This document shows positions 31,801-43,800 of a DNA stretch of 64,000 nucleotides, piece by piece. This DNA is from Cylicocyclus nassatus (Eukaryota; Nematoda; Chromadorea; Rhabditida; Strongylidae). The first letter of the stretch is position 1. Each line of letters starts with the position of its first letter. The stretch covers positions 58,606,486 to 58,670,485 of the forward strand of contig CATQJL010000305.1 of assembly GCA_958299035.1 (NCBI GenBank). The letters are read 5' to 3'. A program made the position numbers and the translations under genes. The notes under the pieces were generated by a model. It searched no databases. It was not told the DNA's origin and was given only the letters and a program-made list of their open reading frames with translations.

Positions 31801-34800
31801 GGCAAGAACACATTTTTGAAGCGGATTCCAAAGGTGGTTGAAGTGGATCAGGTACAAGGTTTCAAAAGCACGGAGCTTGACTTTCGGAGAGATAGTGCCT
31901 GATATACTTGGGTCCGAATCGAATAGAAATTCGATCATTCGAATAAAACATTCGAATATATTCGTATTCGAAATTCGATATTCGGAGTTCTTCCATTTTC
32001 GAATAATATTCGAAACTCGAATAATAAAAAAAAACAGGGTTTCGAGTAAAATTCGAAAACTCGAATAATCAAAAAACGAGGTTTCGAATATTACTCGAAA
32101 ACTCGAATAATCAAAAAAAGAGGTTTCGAATATTATTGGAAAACTCGAATGATCAAGAAACGAGGTTTCGAATAGATTTTATTCGAATGTTTTGTTCGAA
32201 TGTTTATTCGAATTCGTATTCGAATGACTCCGTATTCAGATTATTCGACTTTGCTGTAGAGCCAACTGCTGAGTATCAAGCTCACTTCGTCCGCGTTTTT
32301 TTCGCAAAACTCGGTAATGCATCTTTTGCAACCGTTATACCTTTGAACTGTATGGAGAGTCGCATTCTTCCGACTGCCTGCGACAGTAAAAATATCATAT
32401 GTGGATTTTAATTGATGTAGAAAGTAGAGCAAGCCCTTTGCTTTTACATTGTTGATGCTGATAAGAAATAAAATTAATTTTGGTGTACATCAGTCTCTTT
32501 CAGGCCATCTGAAGGAGAGTCTTTTGGGCACAGCATAAAAATTTATATCGGCTGCTTTTTAGATCGTCCATAATGGGTAAAATCTGACTTTTTGCTGATG
32601 TATAGACTAAATGCCGACCGACCGACTTTATCGATTTTTGGGGAAGTTTGAGCTGCGGGGCTAAGAGTTGGTACAAGGGGGTAAGTGAGGGTGCTGATTA
32701 TGGATAAATTTACTTTATATTAGGTCGTCCCAAAAGTATTTTCGCTTTTTTTAACAAGCGCCACAATCCGCAGAACAAAGGTTAACAGAAGCTCTTCGTA
32801 GAATTCGATGCAGTTTTTTATTCTCTTTCAAGTGGTCATCTTTATTTAGCAGTTGAAACAATGTGCTATCAGAAAATTGCGATAAACTGCGACCCATGCT
32901 TTTTACCAAGGTCAAGTTCCACTAATTTTCTAAATTCTTATACTGATCCCCCGAAGAAGTCCAAGTAACCAGCGGATAGAGCAAAGAAAGTAGGATACAA
33001 AACAGTTCCAATCTCCTTCCCAGGGCTCCCATAACTTTTTAATAGAATTTTGAACAACGCCGTCGAATTTTAAAAGTTCCATATCAGACGAAGACTCGTC
33101 AAACTTCACTAAACTCTCGATTTTTGATACTTTTAAAGTGGATTAGGATTTAGCACTAATTTTACGAAACAATTGAGCGTTCCGGGGTTCGAAATATCGA
33201 TTTTCTAATTTGTCGCGTACACCTGGGGTTTCTTGAAAAACATGAATTTTGTCGATTTTATCCTCCAAGACTTCTCGAATCAGGGACAAAAACATGTCAA
33301 AGAAAGAGGAGAAAGTGCTGCGTCGAATAACACCCGAGTTGCTCGCCGGCTGTTGTTCTATGAGGTTTAAGTTGACCAAATATGGAATTTGATAGCATCG
33401 AAAAACTAATTTTAATAAATTTTCAAAGTAAGCTATGGAACGGACAAAAATTGTAATGCATCCTACTTTGTTTGCTTTATCGACAAGTCACTTGGACTTC
33501 TTCGGGAAATCAGTACAAGAATTTAGAAAATTAGCTGAACCTGACCTTGGTAAATAGCATGAGTTGCAGTTTGTAGCAATTTTCTGAGAGCTCGTTGCAT
33601 CATCTGCATTATAGAGATAAGCATCAGAAAGGGCATGAAACACTGCACCAAATGCTACCAAGAACTCCTGTATACCTTTGTTCTGCGACTGTGGCGCTTG
33701 TTCAAAAAAAGCGAAAATACTTTTGGGACGACCTAATAAATTTTATCGATTTTTAGAAAATCTCGAGCTACGAGCTTGGGAGTTGGTACGGGGGGTAAAT
33801 GAGGATGCTGATTAAAAGCGAAATCTATTTTATTGATTTCAGCAATTTCTGGAAAAGGAGTTGCTATAGGGGATACTAAGGGGCTGATTATGATTGGATC
33901 GGCTCTAGCCAGATAACCGGCAAGTTTGAGATGTGACTGCTTTAGTTATTCGATAAATCATTCGAATATTTATTCGAAATTCGACTTCCAATGTTCGAAT
34001 ATATTCGATATTCATTCATTCGATATTTTTGATTTTCCGAATTTATTCGATATTCGTTTATTCGATATTTTTCCTTTTCGAATTTATTCGATATTCATTC
34101 ATTCGATGAAAAATTCTCGAATTACCCAAGTATAGTGCCTGACCACATTAACATCGACTGAAAGAACACTGTTTGTTGTTTTTGACCACACCTTCCTCAT
34201 TGTACTCCTGAAGTCACGCTCAACCCTGGGTTTAGGCTGTATGAACAAGCTCATAGAAGTATATAGTATCAATCAGCATCGGTCGCGGGAGAACAAGAGA
34301 TGACGCTGCGCGACTTTATCGCAGTCGAGAAAGTGGTACTCGAGCGCAGGGATGAAGCTGTATTTAAACAGTACAATCGACTTTTTTTCAGATTCCTTTC
34401 AATTTTTCCTTTTTTGCGCAATTTCGCTGCTTTCATTATTCTTGCCTCAACTTTGATGTTCATCTCCTACACTATTGCGCAGTCAAGTAGAAACGAAATT
34501 ACTGATAGATTACATCTGCTTCTAATAGGATCGCAAAGATTGCTTAAGATTCATCATAAATCACTATTCGAAAGTCGTACAGCTCCTAGAAATAGTAAAA
34601 ACCAAAGACTGACATCATCTCACTCGTGCGTTTCACTTTCAGAAATATAAAATATATCTAAAATACGCACAAAGAACAAGTCACGTAGTGGTATGAGGCG
34701 CCGCTATGATTAGGCCCAACCAGTGGCGTAGCGAGGGGGAAAGCGCCCCCCCCTCCGAGAATAGGTCGCGAAATTTTGAAAGTTGCTTTAATGTGTTATA

Positions 34801-37800
34801 AAAATGTGCAGGGGCTGTTTTTACTTGTAATTAGTTAAAATAATTTTTAAAATTCTTAACAAGTCAAATTAGCCTTGTAAAATTTTTTCGAGGGCGTGGC
34901 AATTTTGGGGTCAGAGGCCAGGAAAAATTTTGGAAAACATCTCAAAAAATTTTTCGGAGTGCGTGGGCCACCCCCCCCCCCCGAGCCGAAATTTTGGATA
35001 AGCCACTGAGCCCAAAGGTTCGATTCTGCCTTTGAGCCGATCAAGCCCCCTACTCGCCCAAACCAGTGATTGGTACCAGAGTAATCTGGTAGGATAAAGG
35101 TACCGACTCATCAATCGGCTGGCCCGCAAGTCGCTGTAAAGAAACTACACGCATTCAGCAGCTTCTACGACTATGATGTAGAGTGCGTTCGGCGCATTTC
35201 GCAGAGGGTATGAAGGCCAATCTTTATTCCTTATCCTTTGTTCTTTATAGGATACTCACAACTATCAGATAACGTCAGAGATTTAGCAGAAACTAGTGAG
35301 AAGATGCAGCTATTTATAATGAAGAAAAACTCGAAAATAAATGATCTGATGTTTTAAAATCTGACCATAACCATAATACCCCGCTCGGAAGCTACATAAT
35401 CATTAAAGGCGGGCAGATTCTCGACTTCCATATTTTTATTTTACCCACTTTTATGGCGCTGGTTGCTAATATGACACTCAAGCGTGAATTACCTTTTTGG
35501 GCTATTTTGGGAAAACCCGGACGAGTGCTTTTGATGCTATCCATGTAGAAAGCAAGCATTAAGGGGTGAACGCCATGTGTTCAGCTATGTCTGCCATGAG
35601 AAAGCACGTCAATCGCTGAGGAGATTTCGTTCAATGAGGTTGGCCTTGGGAGGAAATGGGCGTGGTCTTCGACCAGAACCCGACACAGATCATCTGGAAG
35701 AAGAGACTTCGTTTTGGAGAAAAGCAAAAGGGATATCGTTTTTGCGCAGTTGGGGCCGATCACCAAGTATAAGCGCCATTTAGTCAAACGCAAGCTTTTC
35801 GGAAAGGTTATCACCGATTGACATGCTTTATCGTGTATGGCGAAAAGTGTGCGCGATCTAAAGGCAAGGCTAGAATAAACAAATTCCTTTTTTACAGCGC
35901 ACACAGAATTATTGACACAAAATTGTACCGTATACACGGAAAATTTGCGGAAGCATTATGTAAAAATATCTGGAAACTTGTGTGAAGTAATATCTTTTCG
36001 AAATTTAGTCCGTCTCCAGACGGCCGCAAGACGATTTGAGATCATCTGGAGCATATAGCATCTTCACTTTACGTAAGTTTTGGATTTCTTTAACTTGGAC
36101 GGATGCCCCAGCCAAGAATCCTGAGATAGGAACAGTTCATATCGTCCCTTGTCCGTTATTTTTTACCCTCTTTTTTTCGAAAATAGATTTTTGCTGTCGC
36201 ACGTCAGCGTCAACTTTTCTGCGTCCTCTCCTTCTGAACTTTCATTTTCAATTCCGGCTTTTCAATATTAATAGTATATAGACAATCTCTTTCGTTTTTT
36301 TCCTTCTGCTTCTGTCCTCTGCTCGTGATCTATCTTGATCTGTTCCTTTATGAAGCAAATTATGTGTTTTTGGATTTTTTGAGAGTTTGAATTAAGATCG
36401 TGAAATTTTGAGCTTGAAACAGGCGAATGGGTTTGTCAAGGACTTAGGGCCGCATGCACTAACATGGCCGCGGGGAAAGGATCGGAGCTTTAAAAAAAGC
36501 TTCATAGTTCGAAACTCCAGATACCTGGATTTCACGTTGTGTACCTATCCGTAAGTATTCCTACTATCCTTCACTATGAACATGTTCAACAGGAGCGAGA
36601 AGCTGTACAAACCGCATTTTCCAACTTTTGTATGATCCGCGGCGCTTTTCTTTAAAGTCTTTTTCTTTCTCCGAAGTTAACGAAAAACTTCCAAAGTTGG
36701 ATTATCTAACTCGACAGTGCTAAGCATGTTGCTGATAAGAACAAATGTGTTTTGAAGTCATGAAATTTTCGATGATCCACAGGTCGAAATTTGAGGTTTA
36801 CCGAAAAATTCAATTATTCAAAAATTCATTTGTTCTCATCAGCAACATGCTTAGCACTATTGTGTTAAATGTTCAGTACAACTTTGGAAGGTTTTCGTTA
36901 ACTTTGGAGAAAGAAAAATGAATTCAAAGAAATGCGCCGGGGATCATCAGGGATCATACAAAAGCTGGAAAATGCGGTTCGTACAGCTTCTTGCTCCTGT
37001 TCAACGTGTTTATAGTGAAGGATAGTAGGAATACTTATGGACAGGTAAACAGCGTGAAATCCAGATTTCTGAAGCTTCAGAATATGAAGCCTTCTTCTAA
37101 GCTGCGATCCCCTCCCCGCGGCCATGTTACAGCTTCTTGCATGCGGCCTTTAATGAGTATGCAGGGATCCACCAAAAATTGGAGGGTGGGGAGGAGGGGA
37201 GGGGGTCAAAGGGGAAAATTTTCGGAAGTCAGGGGGACTTCGTTTTTAAAAAGCCTACAAACGAATTCGTGCCAAGCCCTGTCCTCGACGTCGGAAGTCT
37301 GCCTAGACGATGTCTTTGAGGACATGATTCTACGCTCTTAAAGGTGCTGTGCTAAGCTGGAGAGGTTTTTTATACAAACAACAAGTTTACGAAAATGCAT
37401 TTTTGGATTAGTGGTATTCTGGATTAAAATCTTCGATTACTGAAGTTACTGATCTACCGGCGTGTCGGTCCAAAAAGGTGGTGATTCTACTTTTTGACCA
37501 ATCTCGGAAAAATTTGGAAGCTTCTATAAAGAGGCTGTTAAAGGCACCGTCTACCCAGATTTTCGACTTCTATGTTCTTGTCGTTTCAGGGCCTTCTCAT
37601 GTCTCTGGTTCCGAATATGAAGTCGAGAATGCTCGAAAACCCCGACAATCCCCGCTCCGGAGAACCCGCAGGCCGGCTTTCCAAAACGGTGATTAGATGA
37701 GCGCGCACAAATGGGCGGGCATGGATGGGGGAGGGCGGGCATGTATGAGGTCCTCGTGCATCTTCGCTATTCCGAAGCGATTTTCTCGCTTCCGAAGCGC

Positions 37801-40800
37801 ATTTTGCACCGCGACTTGGGCACTGGATTGATAGAGGGCCCTACTATTACATGCTGCCAAAAGTTCCGCACCCTCAACTTAGGGTGGACGGTGCCAATAA
37901 AAGTTCTGTTTACGGAGATGACATTCAGACAGCGTTTTATAGTAAGGTTACCGAAATGATGCAGTGCGCCTTACCTTGCAAGTTTCAAAGTACTGCGTTT
38001 GAATTTGAGGCCCAAAAACGCAGCAGTGTTCAAAATAAAAAAGTGATCATTATTATTGGTGCTCTCGAGATTTTTTGAGAGTAAGGACCTAGCCTCCTAG
38101 CATCATTCTTGAATTGTAGAACTCGCAGTGGAATTGAATATACTAGGTTGATGCAAAAATAATGGCAGTGGACTACGAGTTCTTAACGTTAAGAGTGATT
38201 TTTCTCAGATATCAACGCAGATACCAGGCTGAGATTTCACAGACATCTTCGAAGGATTTGTGGTACACAGTACCTGTGGGAATTCTGAACTGTGGGAAAG
38301 GGGCAGAGATACAGGCGGAGCTCGCAGATTTTTGATTTTCGTTTATTTCTCAAATTCTAAGTGACAAAAAACTACAGCAAGTGCATGAATGAACGTTACT
38401 ATGGCCCGTAGTAAACCCCCATCAGGGCATCTCTCTTGAGGCGGACCGGAGTTGATCTCATCGCGCCTCAGCACATTGCCAAGGGAGCGATTGATCTGGA
38501 GCAGATCACTTACTGGACGTTCGCGTTTTCAAAATTGGAACGTTTCCGCCATTTGTGCATTAATAGTCAAGTGGATAAGACTAATGCATTTCGAGCGGGA
38601 GTGCCGTGGTACGAGCGGCTAGCGACCGCTCCGTTTTTGCTACTTGGCCTGGCGATCTTTGACAGCGGCGGCTGTCGAAAAAATCGATGATAGCCGCTAT
38701 CAGAGACTTCACCTAACAAACAACGAGATAAAACAAATACGCAATATCTTGGCATTCATACAAAGAAAAATTACACTTGGAGAAAAATGAGTAGAAAGGT
38801 AAATTTAACTTCTTATTATCTGAAGCGGTTCACTATCAAAAACAAGCAACATCTGCAAGGAAAATGCAAAACAACATTTTTTTCCATTTCGTCGCGCAAT
38901 CAGCTGTTCATCGATCCTCACCCACTTGGGCGCCCGAAATTGTGCAGTTTTGGGAGTTTTGCACCGCAAAAGAACGTCAGCTGCGATGTTCTGTAAGTTA
39001 CTCGGGAGACACTTACGGAGGATTTCTCTGTGCTCTCCTCTTTAGCACAGTATTTACCTTATGTCGTCGCCCGGCTCATCTCCGATGACTCGGTCGGGAG
39101 CTGATCTCCCTGCCGGGCTTCATCTGAAGCTCACCTGTAGGGTGAGTTTCCATACTTACACCACGTAAAAGTGGGCAGTCCGCATCTCACCCGACAAAGC
39201 CTCATATGAGGGCCTCAGGGGAGATCATCTCCCGTGACGAGCTTCACTACGGGCCTATGTGTCTACTATGTGATGACCAACTGAGATTGTAGGACTTCTA
39301 TCCGAGCAAAGATCTGATTTTTAGGTCCCGAGTGATCAAATACTCCCAGATTTTGACATCAAACCGTAGACCTAATGCGTAGATAGATTCTTAGTAGCCA
39401 CTTTGTAGAGCTTGTTTTATTCTATCGAATGGTACCTCATTCACATGTTTCTGCATCCATATGTTTTGATGGCGTATGCAACGGCCATTATTTTGCATCA
39501 ACCTAATACGTCTCAAAAGTCGAATTGTTGCTGCAAACACTCCATTTCTAGCCATTTGAGTCCATAAACTTTCATTTTGAGGCCTTCAACATACAAACTT
39601 TTCTCAAAGCCATAGTATTTTGGAGGCAGGCGTGCGTATGATGCGCTTAGAAAGGTTTGAGAATATGTATAATTCTCGGAAAGTGAGCGCGAAGAAGTAG
39701 TACTTGCTGTTCTTGAAAAATCTTATAGTGGTTCCTTGTGCCAAATACAAGCTATAATACTACGTGAGCAGGCACTTACTATCAAAATTGCTGACTTTTT
39801 TTTGACGTTCAATAACATCCCGTATAACAGATGTTTCGGCAACATGTCGTAACAGGCTTTTTATAGAGGAGGATTGGGCGACAAGAGTACCCTCTGCAAT
39901 ATTCTCGCAATTCCTTTAGCGAAATTCACGCGGTCGTCGCGATTCATCGCGATAAGACAACTATAATAACATCATTGCATGCCGATCTTCTTGCATTTCG
40001 GTTGTGATAGTTTTCCGACACAACTGATGACTAACTAGCGAGTTTTTTTTAAACATAAGCTCTGCAAGGCTTTGGGTCCGTTAATTAGCTGCAACTCAAT
40101 TTTCGCAACCACCCGCAAAGACCACAGATTGATACTGATTGTAAGCAATCATTATTGATAATTCTGGAGTTTCCAACCACGCAATTTCTAGATCTTTTGT
40201 CTATAGGCTGCTGCATGACGAAGGCGCAATACCTTTGGGCGGGAACGCTGCTTTATTAGCCTCAGAGCGCATGAGTCGCAGTGCTTACAACGGTGAAGAT
40301 ACGCGCGCGCCGGGTTCGTGCCCGCTCAACTAACATTGCTTCCGCGCCTTCGTGCCGCAATAGCCTTTAGCTGCCAATTCGCTGCCCATGTACCCAACCA
40401 CGTGCCTTTTCCTGTGTCGCCAATGGCTGTTATTCAGCTCGCTCTATGCAGCACGAACTATTGTGGTGTGGTCTTGTTGCTGATGTCGTATAACACTTAT
40501 CTCAACAACTGCGAGGGTATTCTGTTTCCGCATGGATTCAAGTATAGCTTATCGAAAAAACGAGAGGACAATGAGTGAGTGTTGGAGCTTTACTTTTCCC
40601 TAATTTTATCAATAAGTCATATCAGATACAACGCATACCTTCACGAGCTTGTGGAGTACCTATATAGAAATGTTATCCTAGCTTTCCGAGAAGTTTTCGT
40701 TACGGTTGAGGAATATGCAATCATCAAAGCGCTTGTTCTTTTTTCAGGAGGTAAGTACTCAGATTTCTCATCATTATCCATGATTTTATTAGGGTGGTCG

Positions 40801-43800
40801 GTAAAAAATGGGGCACCTAGAGGATGAATGTAGATTGCTCAAGAAATAAAAATGATTAAACTTTCCAACTTTGATAGATGTTAGAATAAATTATTCTCTT
40901 TGAGAAAATACCTATATAAGGTCATTTACATACCTAACCAATTTTTGTAGTGGCTGAAATGCAGAGTCAGTTACTTTGACAAATTATAAACTTCGGGCAG
41001 TATCTGCGCACTGAAACATGCGAAACCATCAAAAGTACTACTGCTGCAATGCGTGAAGGTATAGTCACCAGACCCACGATAGGTTGCTGACCTCAACTTT
41101 CAAATTCAGGGGATATGGTCATTAGCATCTTTGAGGACAAAGATACGTGCTATTCAATTCTTTGCAGGTGAACACATGTTTTATAGGTACCACCTGAAAG
41201 AGCAGTTTACGCTCTATCCATCCATATGCAGTTCACCTCACATTTTATCTATCTTCGGAAAATACAGATTGAAAATTGATTTATTTGGTTTTTGTTGCGC
41301 CAAAAAATCGCGATTCTTCAGGCATTTCGCCTTTTTACCCAGAAATAGAAAGAAAGCCTGCATATTTAACATATTGTTTGAAAGAGCATAAAGAGCTCTT
41401 TCGAATGGTATATCAATTGCTCTATAACTTTGAGGTATGGCAGCGCGAGAATAAGCGATGTTCAAAAATCCTGCTCGAGTTCTTCAGGGCGCATGGTTGT
41501 GGGAGAGGAGCGTTGACGCTTTGCCGAAGGTCGCTTATATAGGCGACGTTTACGTTGCATCCTGCTTGTTGCTGATCGAAACAAAAAAATCTCAAAACTT
41601 AATAAAAATCAAGCTGCCCCATTTTTTACCGATCACCCTCATAGCTGGCTTTCTTCATTCATAGGAAAGAAATTTGTGAGTACTACCAAAGCTGCATCTA
41701 CTATATGATAAAGCAAAAAGTGACGCAGTATTTCTCAGCGCAAATTTCTACAAATCTTCATAATTATATACCCATTGACTGGCATGCTCGGCTCCGCCCG
41801 GCTTTGTCAATACACTTCGATGAAAGTCGCCATTCCTATCTTTCAATATTACCTCGTCCCCGTCCCACATCTAGTTGTAAAGAGAGTTACCGAGCAGTTT
41901 TGGAAAATTCATTTAGACTTTCGCACTCAATCTGATCTTAACGACAAGTTTCTCATACCGCTTTGTGGAAAAAAGCCGAAGTCTTCTGAAAACTTTCAAA
42001 TTCCACAATCGCTTAGCAAAAGCGGAAGCAGAATTGTAATCAACGCTCGAAGACGCATTCAGTGGTGCTTCATTACGAATGGCCACGGCCACCAAGTATC
42101 CTTCCCTAACTATGCGCCTTCATGGTAGCAACCGCCTTTAGCAGTCCGTAGCCGCCTTAGTCGCTTTTATACTCACGGAGTGCAAAATCATCCTGTTTTC
42201 ACCACGCTACAATGCAACTGTGTACGCCTGCTCTTCTTCCATGCCCTTTTTTATCCTCGCCCATGCGCATTCGACTCTCACATACTTCTTTGTATTCGTT
42301 GTCATCATTACTTGGTTGCTTAAAGCTCAAATTCGCTAGTGGCCATATTTTCATTGTGATCCATCTTGTCTTTCTTTTCTCAGATTGAAGTAACCTGCTG
42401 ATTGCGCTGCCTGAAGTTCATTCGTCCTAAAATCATTATCCAAATTTGGATGCGATTGACCCTTCCAAATGTGCTTTGCATTTGTGCATCGGTAGCGAAA
42501 AAAGGCCTTTTTGTAAATCATAACAGAGAAATGCTGATGCGTGAAATGTGAAATGATGTAGTTTAGCTAAAGCAAATTCACGAGGAAAAAATTTATAGCA
42601 GAAACTTACGTCAAAAATATAGAAGTGTCAAAACGCACTTGGAAGTGCCGAGTGCATCGGAATGCGGGAGATTAAGCTGATCATTAAAATCTCATCAATC
42701 AAGACAGATCGTAACAGAGAATTAGGCCACTGGCAAATCAAAGCTTCCCCTCACCAGATAATGACGACAACGGATACAAATGTAGTATATGAAAGTCGAA
42801 TGCACATGGTCGAGAATGAAAATACTTTGGAGGATGAGCAGGCGTGCAGATTGGATGATAGTGAAAATGTGATAATCTCGCGCGAAGTAAGAACAAATGC
42901 GGCTATGGCGAACGACGGCTGGCGGCTTCCAGTGGATAATATGAAGGCCCCCTATGGTAGAGTATAGGTGGCACACTTTTGAGGATAAATTTGAGCAGCT
43001 GCAGACGCATCATTAGCGTAATAGCATGAAATATCCAAGTTTAAAACTAGACTAAGGCAATGCCGAAAAAACTTTTAGAAATGTTTACTCACACAGAAAG
43101 GTACCAAACTTCAACTGACCTTTTGTAAAGAGACATACCTAAACTAGCTTAGAACGTCCACTGCATAATAAGGTCCAGTAAAGGCAAATAAACCTAAAAT
43201 CGCACCGGACGTGCTCATTACTGCGCTACCTTATCGCTAATTTTCCGTTTTTAAAGCCATGCTTTGACAGTGGTTGTCGCACCAGCTATCTAGTTCAGTT
43301 TGCTTAGTGTCATTTGACAAAGAAAAGTTGGGAGAAAACGCTCCAACACAAATCTCTAGCTCAGCGGTGCACATGATACATATGCATGATGAACATGTTG
43401 ATGCGAAGATGACTGGTGAACTTGACTGATCTTACTGGAATTTGACGTAATGTATATACACGAGTAGTTAATAATCAACATGCTAACTCTCGTTGGCCAG
43501 ATAAGAGTTTTATCCCAAAAGGTGCAATGGTTTTGCGATTGACTTCACATTGCCTTTCGATTATCTCTATCAAGAAAGTACAGATTCGCGAACTCGAACC
43601 CCGTGCCTAAAAAAGAGGTTGCCATGAGGTTTGCGAGCTCGTCGTCATGTCTTATGCCAACATGCCGGGTGGATTTATACGCTTATGTTATTTGCATTTT
43701 ATGTTCTTACTGGATACTTGCAGTGATGTCGCTTAGCGACGAAGGATCAGAGATTGTATCAAAGGCGCGTCGGAAATACGGCGCTCTTTTATCCGAGTAC

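Larger units (their letters stand above)
27776..40437. other. Intron 8 of NHR copy B (12.7 kb)
   Basis: This is the largest intron, joining exon 8 (ending in AACTCAAAAGACAAG) to exon 9. It contains the foldbacks, nested transposons and MITEs listed separately. Stretches 29866-31890, 35010-35570 and 37151-38140 show no supportable gene. The open frame at 31310-31648 has no motif. The corresponding intron of copy A is at least 4.3 kb, so it was probably already long before the duplication. Confidence 0.6.

Noticed and set aside
41656..42128. Frames of 92 and 117 codons in receptor intron 10
   Set aside because: Two overlapping frames of similar quality, no motif, and no phase-compatible splice sites to the receptor exons. 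Probably transposon-derived.
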